NCBI GenBank assembly: GCA_020630475.1
Contig: JAHDBI010000002.1
Coordinates: 43,906 to 107,905 of the forward strand
Reading direction: 5' to 3'
Source of the DNA: Saprospiraceae bacterium
Lineage (GTDB): Bacteria; Bacteroidota; Bacteroidia; Chitinophagales; Saprospiraceae
Length of the DNA stretch: 64,000 bases
The notes beneath the pieces were generated by a model that ran no database searches, had not been told where the DNA came from, and was given only the letters and a program-made list of their open reading frames with translations. The stretch's first letter is position 1, and every line of letters begins with the position of its first letter. A program made the position numbers and the translations under genes. Positions 17,044 to 25,189 of this stretch are shown here, piece after piece.

Positions 17044-17557
17044 TCTTACGCATTTCTAGCGCTTGAGTGATCATTTGATTGTAGAATTTTTCACCATCAG
17101 GTGACATTTTGTTGGAATACTTAGGTTTGCCATCTTCAAAGAATATATAGAAGCGGCATTCTTGAGAAAAATAAACTTCCGCTTCCATTACGATTTCTCC
17201 ATTAATTTGAAAAAATTCACGTCCGATAGCCTTGCAAGTCGATGGTACACCAGGAATAGATCCAGTTCCTACATAATTTAAGTTGGCTCGAATACTTGGT
17301 TGTTCGGTTTGGCTCATGCTAAAAGGTAACTCGTAGAAGATATAGTCTACAAATTCACATTGGTCCCATAGTTTTTGCATCATTTCCTTCGGAATAGAGG
17401 GCAAATTTGCTGTTCCTTTTTTAAAGTCACTAGTGTTTTGGGTTGTTTGCTCAGTTACTTCATTAGAAGTACTTGAAGTGTCCTTCTTTTTACCTTGATC
17501 ACATGAAGCGAAAACAAATAGTAAAAGTAAGAGTGATAAAAATGATATCTGTTTCAT
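17030..17557 (-). CDS. Lipoprotein of unknown function
   Basis: This 175-aa lipoprotein has a Leu-rich signal ending FASC with Cys19. A Ser/Thr-rich linker (about 25-45) precedes a compact domain with four cysteines (CEF, TCKA, ECRF and the lipid Cys) and an aromatic-rich segment CEFVDYIFYELPFSMSQ. The family is not recognised. It is translationally coupled to the downstream Ppx gene by a 14-base overlap and follows the barrel protein by 11 bases, so all three are probably co-transcribed. Confidence 0.75.
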   Translation of the reverse strand: MKQISFLSLLLLLFVFASCDQGKKKDTSSTSNEVTEQTTQNTSDFKKGTANLPSIPKEMMQKLWDQCEFVDYIFYELPFSMSQTEQPSIRANLNYVGTGSIPGVPSTCKAIGREFFQINGEIVMEAEVYFSQECRFYIFFEDGKPKYSNKMSPDGEKFYNQMITQALEMRKNGIQ

Positions 17558-17568
17558 GTAATCTTTGT

Positions 17569-18174
17569 TTATAAGTTAAATTCCATTCTAAATGTCCAAA
17601 AATACGACTTCAATCCAGTTTCTAGAAGATTCGTAAAATCCCTGGTATATCTTGCCGTTGCAGACCATCTTTTATTAATGGTATAACCAGCACCAAGAGA
17701 GTAACTCAATATCCAAGGTCTGAAGTCTTCGATTTGCTCAATGAATTGGATGTTGGTCGAACTCGAATTGAATAAATAGCCATATGAAATGCCTAATTCG
17801 GCTTTGACTTTATAAAAATCACCCGTTTCCGAAAGCCAATCATTGATTCCAAATAAAAAGGGGATTTCTATATAATCTAAATGAGTACGGGATTGATCGC
17901 TCGGAGTACCCAATGTAATTTGTGACTGACTTCCTCTTTGACTTGCGATTAATTCGAGTCCAGCAAAGTATCTCGTATTGATATCTCTGGTGATTCTTAC
18001 TCCACCAGTTAAACCAAGTTTGTCAAATCCCGCAAGGTTATCGCCATCAATTTGCGAGGCAGTAAATCCTAAAAGAGCACTTGCTTTAAAACCTTGACCT
18101 TGCATTCGGCTTAAGCCAAAAAATAGACAAACAAACAAGAGTACTAAGGTCTTTAGATTGGAGCGGTTCATCAT
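17569..18174 (-). CDS. Outer-membrane beta-barrel protein, PorT-like
   Basis: The 201-aa product has a signal peptide ending SRMQGQ (about residue 27) and a chain of alternating amphipathic strands. Examples are GFKASALLGFTASQIDGDN, GLTGGVRITRDINTRYFAGLELIA, IEIPFLFGIND, KAELGISYGYLF and LSYSLGAGYTINKRWSATARYT, with a final strand ending in aromatic WTFRMEFNL. This is the pattern of the small outer-membrane barrel family (PorT/OMP_b-brl_2). Role unknown. It is the first gene of the minus-strand run leading to the lipoprotein and Ppx. Confidence 0.75.
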   Translation of the reverse strand: MMNRSNLKTLVLLFVCLFFGLSRMQGQGFKASALLGFTASQIDGDNLAGFDKLGLTGGVRITRDINTRYFAGLELIASQRGSQSQITLGTPSDQSRTHLDYIEIPFLFGINDWLSETGDFYKVKAELGISYGYLFNSSSTNIQFIEQIEDFRPWILSYSLGAGYTINKRWSATARYTRDFTNLLETGLKSYFWTFRMEFNL

Positions 18175-18221
18175 AGGAAATAGATATAAAAATTAAACGT
18201 ATGTAAAAAAAATAGATATTA

Positions 18222-18254
18222 TTTGACGTATTATAACAAATGTATATATCTTTC
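18222..18254 (+). promoter_or_regulatory. Bacteroidota-type promoter for the small protein/MBL hydrolase pair
   Basis: TTTG at 18222-18225 is separated by 21 bases from TATCTTTC at 18247-18254, close to the TTTG-N17-23-TAnnTTTG consensus. It overlaps an upstream in-frame ATG at 18240, which supports ATG 18294 as the real start of the next gene. Confidence 0.6.
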
Positions 18255-18293
18255 GGCCAAATTGTATGTCTAAGAAACGAATATAGCGCAGAG

Positions 18294-18578
18294 ATGAAGT
18301 ATACAAAAGGAGTTTTAGATAAATTAATTGGAATTATGACTTCCATAGGATATAAAGTCCGATTTGAAAAAGGAAATTTTCAGTCTGGTTATTGTGTGGT
18401 GAGAAGTCAAAAGATAGCCATCATCAATCGATTTTACGATACTAAGTCAAGAATCAATTGTTTGCTTGATATCTTATCTAAAATACACCTAGATCAAGAG
18501 ACGCTGTCGAATGATCAGTTACTTTTATTACAAGAATCCGGTTTTCAACTCACGAATAGTTCTAAATTAGTAGCATAA
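18294..18578 (+). CDS. Small conserved Bacteroidota protein
   Basis: The 94-aa product starts at ATG 18294, because the earlier in-frame ATG at 18240 lies inside the promoter. The core KYTKGVLDKLIGIMTSIGYKVRFEKGNFQSGYC...RSQKIAIINRFYD resembles a small conserved Bacteroidota protein of unknown function. The alternating strand/helix pattern suggests a small alpha-beta fold. It ends nine bases before the metallohydrolase gene, so the two likely form an operon and may act together. Confidence 0.7.
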   Translation: MKYTKGVLDKLIGIMTSIGYKVRFEKGNFQSGYCVVRSQKIAIINRFYDTKSRINCLLDILSKIHLDQETLSNDQLLLLQESGFQLTNSSKLVA

Positions 18579-18587
18579 TTAAATGCT

Positions 18588-19355
18588 GTGAAGTTTACTT
18601 TTCTAGGTACTGGAACATCACAAGGAGTTCCGGTCATTGCTTGTAATTGTAATATCTGCTTATCCGAGGAGTCGTATAATAAGCGACTTAGATCTTCAGG
18701 GTTAATTTCCAGCGGTTCTACAAATATTTTAATTGATTCCGGTCCAGACCTGCGCGAGCAAATGTTGAATTGTGGGGTCAAGAAAATCAATGCCGTATTA
18801 ATTACGCACGAACACAATGATCACATCATCGGTTTAGATGATTTAAGGCCTTTTATTTTTTTATCAAAAGACCGAGAGTTGCCCTTGTATGGTATGCCAA
18901 GAGTATTGAATGAAATTAAGTCGAGATTCTCTTATGCATTTTACGAAAACCCTTATCCTGGTGCTCCCAGATTTTCTACTCATCCTTTAGAATTTAATTT
19001 ACCCATGTCAATTGGTGAAATTGAATTTTCAATGATTCCTGTGATGCATGGTGAATTGCTGATTGCGGGCTATAGATTTAAAAATTTTGCTTACATCACT
19101 GATTGTAAAAGCTTAAGTAGAGAAACTATCGAGAGCTTAGAATCCATAGAGACTTTGGTGATTAGCGCTTTACGTTTGAAAGATCACCACTCTCATATGA
19201 CCTTAGATGAGTCACTTGAGATCATCGAAAAAATCAAACCCCAAAAAGCATTTATAACCCACATAAGTCACTTGATGGGTGATATAAACAAATTAAAGCA
19301 TAAACTACCTGAAGGGGTGGAATTTGCCTATGATGGTTTGGCACTGGACCTTTAG
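18588..19355 (+). CDS. MBL-fold metallohydrolase, PhnP-like
   Basis: The 255-aa product shows the metallo-beta-lactamase fold: GTGTSQGVPVIACNCNICLS at the N-terminus and the metal motif HEHNDH at 74-79 (HxHxDH). Downstream come PVMHGEL (third metal His), an ITDCKSL strand with Asp, and a final THISHLMGD. The early CxCxxC and the overall order match PhnP/RomA-like phosphodiesterases acting on cyclic phosphate or nucleotide substrates. It begins with GTG. The substrate is not determined by sequence. Confidence 0.8.
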   Translation: MKFTFLGTGTSQGVPVIACNCNICLSEESYNKRLRSSGLISSGSTNILIDSGPDLREQMLNCGVKKINAVLITHEHNDHIIGLDDLRPFIFLSKDRELPLYGMPRVLNEIKSRFSYAFYENPYPGAPRFSTHPLEFNLPMSIGEIEFSMIPVMHGELLIAGYRFKNFAYITDCKSLSRETIESLESIETLVISALRLKDHHSHMTLDESLEIIEKIKPQKAFITHISHLMGDINKLKHKLPEGVEFAYDGLALDL

Positions 19356-19409
19356 TGGCCTTACCGAAGACAATACTCGTTAAATAGGTCCATACATGTC
19401 CTTATCCTT

Positions 19410-20408
19410 ATGTTTTTTTTCTATTTTACCTACGTGAATGATATAATAAAAAAGCTTCAATTATTCTTTCTGCTATTAATGGTTTGTCATGGTGCTTTTG
19501 GCCAACAACAAGCCCAGTACACGCAGTCTTCTTTGAACAAATATCACTTCAACCCAGCCTATGCAGGCATGGACAATTCTTTGAGTCTTTATGCGGCTTA
19601 TAGGACGCAATGGAGTGGTTTACTTTCCAATCCCAAATCACAGAATATTAATGGTCACCTTCCTTTGTATTTTCTCAAAGGTGCCGCTGGGTTGGATTTG
19701 AGTAATACACAGTTAGGCTCCTTCCGCCAAACATCCATTAACGCTTCCTACAATTATATCGTGGATCGATCTTATGGATTGTTTTCAATTGGTACGAAAC
19801 TAGGATTTGCTCAAGGTAGATTAAGTGGTGAGACCTTGATCACTCCAGATGGCTTATATGAGGGAAGTGTAATCAATCACAATGATCCATTGCTGCCGAA
19901 TAATGTTCTTTCGAGTAGTAGTGTTTTATTTGGAGCAGGTGTTTATATGCTTACGCGAAAGTTTGAGATTGGATTATCCTTTGAGCATTTTCCAGAAGTG
20001 AATGCACAAAATTCCTCTAAAGGTCTATTGTTAGATGCGCATTATAGCCTTTATTTAGAATATAAATTTGCCTTGAATAATCGCCTGAAATTCTTTCCCA
20101 ATATCCTAGTAAAAACAGATGGAATAGAAACTCAGACAGATTTGATGTTTTTGGCAAAATATAATGGCAGCATTTTTGGAGGTATAGGAATACGAGGTTT
20201 CAACGAAAAGTCGGTGGATGCTTTAAATATACTCGCAGGTATGCAGTTGAGTGAACGGGTAAGAATAAGTTATTCTTTTGGAACTGGATTATCAAATATT
20301 CGTAGAGTTAATGAAGGTTCTCATGAAATTTTAATAAATTACAATTTCAATAAAGTAATTGGACAGGGACAATCTCCAAGAATTATTCACAACCCAAGAC
20401 ATTTGTAA
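19410..20408 (+). CDS. porP: T9SS membrane protein, PorP/SprF family
   Basis: The 332-aa protein has a signal peptide ending HGAFGQ and then the family signature QAQYTQSSLNKYHFNPAYAGMDNSLSLYAAYRTQWSGL. It is followed by about a dozen beta strands ending near NYNFNKVIGQ. PorP/SprF proteins are outer-membrane barrels that tether T9SS substrates or gliding adhesins at the surface. It lies directly upstream of gldKLMN, the same order as porP-porKLMN in Porphyromonas gingivalis. The true start may be GTG at 19434, because TATCCTTA at 19403-19410 looks like a -7 element overlapping the ATG. Confidence 0.85.
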   Translation: MFFFYFTYVNDIIKKLQLFFLLLMVCHGAFGQQQAQYTQSSLNKYHFNPAYAGMDNSLSLYAAYRTQWSGLLSNPKSQNINGHLPLYFLKGAAGLDLSNTQLGSFRQTSINASYNYIVDRSYGLFSIGTKLGFAQGRLSGETLITPDGLYEGSVINHNDPLLPNNVLSSSSVLFGAGVYMLTRKFEIGLSFEHFPEVNAQNSSKGLLLDAHYSLYLEYKFALNNRLKFFPNILVKTDGIETQTDLMFLAKYNGSIFGGIGIRGFNEKSVDALNILAGMQLSERVRISYSFGTGLSNIRRVNEGSHEILINYNFNKVIGQGQSPRIIHNPRHL

Positions 20409-20544
20409 ACAATCGTATTTTTAGAAAGCCATTTTTTTAACGTGAAATGTAAGTGATTTGCATAATAAGCTCTCATTTTGATCGTTAATCTATGGCTGAA
20501 GAATAGATTATATTTAAAAGAAAGACAAATTTCAAAATTAAATT

Positions 20545-20574
20545 TTTGATAATTCGCAAACGAAATTATCTTTA
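20545..20574 (+). promoter_or_regulatory. Bacteroidota-type promoter upstream of gldK
   Basis: TTTG at 20545-20548, an 18-base spacer, and TATCTTTA at 20567-20574 fit the consensus. The leader before the gldK ATG is about 50 bases. It implies that gldK can be transcribed separately from porP. Confidence 0.6.
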
Positions 20575-20630
20575 CGCATCATTTTGAAAAGTTTCTTTCC
20601 TGATAATGATGGTAAAACCGTAGTTGTAAC

Positions 20631-21866
20631 ATGAAAAACACATCAATTTCTCTTTTTGGTTTATTCCTAGTTGTACTGCTTGTCAGTTCTTGTAGCCGTT
20701 CGGAAGACGGTCAATTAATCGGTGCTTTAGACCGACCAGCTTGGAATGGAATTAATCCTTACGGAATGGTTTATATTCCTTCTGGAACATTACACATTGG
20801 TCAAAGTGATCAAGATGTATTTATGACCCATGTACAAAAAACCAAGTCAATCTCGATTCAAGGTTTCTTTTTAGATGATACGGAGATTACGAACAATGAG
20901 TATCGTCAATTTGTAAACTGGGTGAGAGATTCAATCGCTCATACAGTAATGGGTGATTATATTGTGGATGATTTCGGTAATGAAATTCTCGATTGGGAGT
21001 ATGATATCGATTACAACGACGAAACACTTGACGAAATGTATTACGAAGGCGATATGGCCTTTGATGGAAAAAGAGAATTAGATACTCGTCAGTACAAGTA
21101 TAAATATCAATGGATTGATTGGCAAAGAGCTGCACATGGAAAAGATGTAGTAAGAACTCAATTAATCGAAGATGAAGAAGTAGGGATTTATCCAGATACG
21201 CTTTGTTGGATTAGAGATTTCTCATATTCATACAATGAACCATATGCTAGAAATTATTTTTGGCATCCAGCTTTTGATGACTATCCTGTAGTAGGTGTTA
21301 ATTGGAAGCAAACGAAGGCTTTTTGTCATTGGAGATCTAAATTATGGAATTCATTTAAAGGTGATGAGCCGAATACAGAAGAGTTTAGATTACCAACTGA
21401 ATCTGAATGGGAATATGCCGCAAGAGGTGGTCATGATTTAGCACCTTACCCATGGGGTGGATACTATGTGAGAAACGCAAAAGGTTGTTTATTGGCAAAC
21501 TTTAAGCCAGGTCGAGGAAACTACCCAGAAGACGGTGGTCTATATACAGTAAAAGCAGATGCTTATTTCCCTAATGATTATGGGTTATACTGTATGTCTG
21601 GAAATGTTGCAGAATGGACGGAGACAGCTTACGTTGAAAACGCGTACCAATCACAACATGATTTAAACCCAGATATCAAATATGATGCGAAGGATGATGA
21701 TCCAGACGTATATAAAAGAAAAGTAATTAGAGGTGGATCATGGAAGGATATATCATATTTCCTTCAAACTGGAACTAGACATTGGGAATTTCAAGATACG
21801 ACCAAATCGTATATCGGTTTTAGATGTGCTCTTACATTCCTAGGTAGATCAATCAACGATTTCTAA
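20631..21866 (+). CDS. gldK: Gliding motility / T9SS lipoprotein GldK
   Basis: GldK (PorK) forms, with GldN, the periplasmic ring attached to the outer membrane in the T9SS. The 411-aa product has a lipoprotein signal ending LLVSSC (Cys21). A formylglycine-generating-enzyme-like domain covers most of the rest: MVYIPSGTLHIGQ, IQGFFLDDTEITNNEYRQFVNW, FRLPTESEWEYAARGG, GLYCMSGNVAEWTE, RGGSWKD and YIGFRCA. This is the standard GldK architecture. A strong terminator-like hairpin follows before gldL, unlike the closely spaced L-M-N part. Confidence 0.93.
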   Translation: MKNTSISLFGLFLVVLLVSSCSRSEDGQLIGALDRPAWNGINPYGMVYIPSGTLHIGQSDQDVFMTHVQKTKSISIQGFFLDDTEITNNEYRQFVNWVRDSIAHTVMGDYIVDDFGNEILDWEYDIDYNDETLDEMYYEGDMAFDGKRELDTRQYKYKYQWIDWQRAAHGKDVVRTQLIEDEEVGIYPDTLCWIRDFSYSYNEPYARNYFWHPAFDDYPVVGVNWKQTKAFCHWRSKLWNSFKGDEPNTEEFRLPTESEWEYAARGGHDLAPYPWGGYYVRNAKGCLLANFKPGRGNYPEDGGLYTVKADAYFPNDYGLYCMSGNVAEWTETAYVENAYQSQHDLNPDIKYDAKDDDPDVYKRKVIRGGSWKDISYFLQTGTRHWEFQDTTKSYIGFRCALTFLGRSINDF

Positions 21867-21887
21867 GAAATAATATTAAACACATAT

Positions 21888-21921
21888 AAAAAGGATAAAT
21901 ATTCAGTATTTATCCTTTTTT
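21888..21921 (+). terminator. Hairpin terminator between gldK and gldL
   Basis: A 14-bp stem (AAAAAGGATAAATA / TATTTATCCTTTTT) with a 5-base loop TTCAG is followed by a T-run, 21 bases after the gldK stop. It should end or attenuate gldK transcription before gldL. Confidence 0.75.
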
Positions 21922-22024
21922 ACGCTCAAAAAGAAACCTCGTGTGCATATCTATATAATATTAACATGAGTTTTCCGTTTTTCAATTAGCAATTTATTAA
22001 CTAACCATTTTCAATTTGTAAATA

Positions 22025-22603
22025 ATGAGTTTTATTAAGTCAAAAGGATTTAAATATTTTAAGAATTTTATCATTGGTGTAGGTGCGGCTGTTGTAATGG
22101 TCGGAGCATTGATGAAAATTACGAGTCACCCACTTGGTAACACGTTTATCACGGTTGGACTATTAACTGAGGCATTCCTTTTCTTAATGTTAGGAATCCT
22201 TCCACCAGAAAAAGATTACTACTGGGAGAAATTGTACCCAGGATTAGATTCGTATAATTCTAATATCGCTCCAATCACTTCAAGCGGAGCGGCAAGTAGA
22301 GCGCTTAATGCAGACCAAGTAGAAGGTAAACTAGGTGGAATGTTAGATGAGTTACAAACTATGTCAAAGAGCCTTGGATCACTTAAAGCACTACAAGAGG
22401 TTGATTTCTCTGAAACTGGAGAACAAATGAAGAGTATGCACAACTTTTACACGAAGTTGAATGATGCTATGAGTTCATTAAACGAGACAGTAGAAGATAC
22501 TAAATTATATAAGGAGCAAATGACTTCATTGAATAAGAATCTTTCTTCTTTAAATGGAGTGTACGGAAACGTATTATCAGCATTCCAAAAAGGCGTAAGC
22601 TAA
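22025..22603 (+). CDS. gldL: Gliding motility / T9SS inner-membrane motor protein GldL
   Basis: GldL and GldM form the proton-driven inner-membrane motor of the T9SS. The 192-aa product has two adjacent transmembrane helices (about 13-31 and 39-60). Lys31 closes the first and Glu49 lies in the second (LLTEAFLFL), the kind of charged residue implicated in proton coupling. The helical cytoplasmic tail has coiled-coil character (KSLGSLKALQ, MHNFYTKLNDAMSSLNE). Length and topology match GldL/PorL. gldM follows 40 bases downstream. Confidence 0.92.
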   Translation: MSFIKSKGFKYFKNFIIGVGAAVVMVGALMKITSHPLGNTFITVGLLTEAFLFLMLGILPPEKDYYWEKLYPGLDSYNSNIAPITSSGAASRALNADQVEGKLGGMLDELQTMSKSLGSLKALQEVDFSETGEQMKSMHNFYTKLNDAMSSLNETVEDTKLYKEQMTSLNKNLSSLNGVYGNVLSAFQKGVS

Positions 22604-22643
22604 TTTTAAGTTAATTCATTTACTAACAAAAAAAACTTAAAAT

Positions 22644-24233
22644 ATGTCTATACCTAAGGAACCCAGGCAGTTGATGATCAACATCATGTACCTGGTATTA
22701 ACGGCACTTTTGGCTTTGAACGTATCCGCTGAGATATTCAATGCTTTTGAGATGGTTGATGGAGGTTTAAAAAGATCAAGTGCATCTATAGATGCTGCCA
22801 ATGCTTCTTTACCTGAATCAATCCGAGAGAGTGCGAAGAAAAAAGGTTCTCTTCAAGAATATGCAGATAGAATAGATCCAGTTCAAGCTCTTTCCAAAGA
22901 AGGAACGGACTATATAGCTGACATCTGGAATACTTTGATTGATAGATCAGGGGATAACAGTGGACAGGTGGATGATGGAGACTATGTCATTGTGAAGGAT
23001 AAAAGAGTCCTAAAAGGAAAGAAAAATTACGATGGTACAACTAAGTACATGGTTGATGAAGGGAAAGGAGAAGAGCTAATCGCGAAGTTAAAAGAAATTA
23101 AGCAAGGCTTTTTATCCTTCATTGATACAGCTGATAGAGCGGAGTACGCGAGTAAGATTCCAATCGAAATTGATGAAGAATCTTGGAAAACTTCAGTGAA
23201 CAAAAAAGCGTCATGGTCTGATTTTACATTTGGTCATATGCCTCTTGGTGCAACACAGCCTATCTTTTCTAAATTTGAAAATGATATCAAGGCTTCAGAA
23301 TCAACGGTTTTAAATTACCTTGCCGGTAAAGTAGGACTTACTGATGATGTCGTTTTAGATAAGTTTAGAGTAGTTTCTGCTCCAAAAAAATCATATGTGA
23401 TTAAAGGAGAGAAGTACGAAGCAGATATTTTCTTAAGTGCATCTTCAGGTGCTGATTCTAAAACAGGAATTTCCATTTCTGTTGAAGGAGCTAGACTGCC
23501 AGTAGATAAAGATGGAAACGCTAAGTATACGGCAACAACATCCTCTTCAGGAACTAAAAAATATAATGCAAAAGTAAGTGTAACCAACCCGGTAACCGGT
23601 GAAACTAAATCTTATACTCAGACTTTTGAATATGAGGTAGGTGAACGTTCTGTGGCTATATCTCCAACTAAAATGAATGTATTTTATGTTGGTGTTGATA
23701 ACCCAATCGAAATTTCTGCGGCCGGTGTATCTTCAAATAACATGAAGGTGAGCATGGGTGGCCAAGGTGGTGGAACCATCAAGAAAAATGGAGATGGAAC
23801 ATATACTGTCAACGTAAAGCAACCTACGAAAAAAGGAGATTTTGCTACCGTTAATGTTTCAGCGGATGGAATGAATGCGAAAAAAGAATTCCGTGTGAAA
23901 AGAATACCAAATCCAACACCTAAGTTAGGTCAAAACAAAGGTGGTTCTATTAAGAGTGGTCTTTTAAAGGCAAGTGCTGGAATCTACCCTGTATTAGAGG
24001 GATTTGATTTCGACGCTAAGTGTAAGTTGGAATCTTTCGTTTTAGAAAGAGCTGCAAAGAGACAAGATATCGAAGTAGCTAAAAACACTGGTGGTAAATT
24101 TAATGGTAAAGCGGCTGACTTAATTAGAAAAGCTAAGCCATCTGATAGATACTATATGACAAACATCAAGTGTAAGTGTCCTGGTGACCGTGCACCTAGA
24201 GATCTTGGTCAAATGGTATTTAGGGTAATTTAA
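22644..24233 (+). CDS. gldM: Gliding motility / T9SS motor protein GldM
   Basis: GldM partners GldL: one N-terminal transmembrane helix (about residues 11-29, INIMYLVLTALLALNVSAE) extends into a long periplasmic stalk. The 529-aa product starts MSIPKEPRQLMINIMYLVLTAL, a strong family signature. The helical D1 region (about 35-225) and beta-rich D2-D4 domains (about 225-529) are visible as the change from helical to strand-rich sequence. The end includes LKASAGIYPVLEGFDFDAKC. Length fits the family. Confidence 0.93.
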   Translation: MSIPKEPRQLMINIMYLVLTALLALNVSAEIFNAFEMVDGGLKRSSASIDAANASLPESIRESAKKKGSLQEYADRIDPVQALSKEGTDYIADIWNTLIDRSGDNSGQVDDGDYVIVKDKRVLKGKKNYDGTTKYMVDEGKGEELIAKLKEIKQGFLSFIDTADRAEYASKIPIEIDEESWKTSVNKKASWSDFTFGHMPLGATQPIFSKFENDIKASESTVLNYLAGKVGLTDDVVLDKFRVVSAPKKSYVIKGEKYEADIFLSASSGADSKTGISISVEGARLPVDKDGNAKYTATTSSSGTKKYNAKVSVTNPVTGETKSYTQTFEYEVGERSVAISPTKMNVFYVGVDNPIEISAAGVSSNNMKVSMGGQGGGTIKKNGDGTYTVNVKQPTKKGDFATVNVSADGMNAKKEFRVKRIPNPTPKLGQNKGGSIKSGLLKASAGIYPVLEGFDFDAKCKLESFVLERAAKRQDIEVAKNTGGKFNGKAADLIRKAKPSDRYYMTNIKCKCPGDRAPRDLGQMVFRVI

Positions 24234-24265
24234 ACCGATTTAAAAGAATATTAAATTTTATAGTA

Positions 24266-25135
24266 ATGAAACTATTAAAAGCTATTCCTTTATTCATGAT
24301 CTGTTGTATGATGGCCTTTGGTCTTCAAGCACAGGATGATGATATGATCACTGAATCAAGTGATCCAGAAGAAAATATGTTCATTGACGACATCGTGAAA
24401 AAGCGATTAATCACTGAAAATAAAGTTTTGGAATATGAACCGATTCGTGAAGCAGATATTGCTTGGGAAAAAAGAATGTGGCGATTAATTGACGTTCGTG
24501 AAAAAATGAATTTGCCTTTCATGAACCCAGAAAAGCCTTTCTTTTCTATTCTTAAAGAATTAGCTGAAAATGGTGACATTACCTTATTTGAAGATGAGAA
24601 ATTTACTGAACCTTTAGATGACGAAGGTTTGAAAGAGAAGCTATATTCTATCGACACTTTAACGGATTTCAATTACGATACGTATGAGGAAGAAATTAAA
24701 GTGATTGAATCAGAGATTTTCTGGGAAGATATCAAGCAATATAGAGTAAAAGAAGTATGGTTCTTTGATGAAGAAGCATCTATGATGAAATCAAGAATTC
24801 TATCGATTGCCCCTGTAATTGATAGAGTTGATGAAGAGACTGGAGAGTATAAAGGTAAATTGGTTTTATTCTATGTTTATTATCCTCAAGCAAGAGAACA
24901 CTTGGCGAAACACAGAGTGGTTAGCGATTTCAATGATATCGCTCCAATGACATGGTATGACTTATTTGAATCTAGATTCTTTGCAAGTTATATTTATAAA
25001 AAGTCTAATGTACTTGACTTACGTCTTCAAGATCAAATTTATGGTTACGAAAATGAAGGAAGAGATAGATTGTTAGAATCTGAGAAAATCAAAATGGAAT
25101 TGTTCAATTTTGAACATGACCTTTGGGAATATTAA
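24266..25135 (+). CDS. gldN: Gliding motility / T9SS ring protein GldN
   Basis: GldN (PorN) is the periplasmic partner of GldK in the T9SS ring. The 289-aa product has a signal peptide ending FGLQAQ. The conserved segments EADIAWEKRMWRLIDVREKMNLPF, YRVKEVWFFDEEASMMKSRI and MTWYDLFESRFFASYI are hallmarks of GldN. It is the last gene of the run; a bidirectional hairpin terminator follows. Confidence 0.92.
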   Translation: MKLLKAIPLFMICCMMAFGLQAQDDDMITESSDPEENMFIDDIVKKRLITENKVLEYEPIREADIAWEKRMWRLIDVREKMNLPFMNPEKPFFSILKELAENGDITLFEDEKFTEPLDDEGLKEKLYSIDTLTDFNYDTYEEEIKVIESEIFWEDIKQYRVKEVWFFDEEASMMKSRILSIAPVIDRVDEETGEYKGKLVLFYVYYPQAREHLAKHRVVSDFNDIAPMTWYDLFESRFFASYIYKKSNVLDLRLQDQIYGYENEGRDRLLESEKIKMELFNFEHDLWEY

Positions 25136-25156
25136 TATTCTGAAAAATATATTTTC

Positions 25157-25189
25157 AAAAAGCGAATCCAGTTTGGATTCGCTTTTTTT
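25157..25189. terminator. Bidirectional terminator between gldN and the glycosyltransferase operon
   Basis: The stem AAAAAGCGAATCC / GGATTCGCTTTTT has a loop of five bases and T-runs on both strands. It lies 21 bases after gldN and immediately before the end of the convergent glycosyltransferase gene, so it can serve both directions. Confidence 0.8.
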
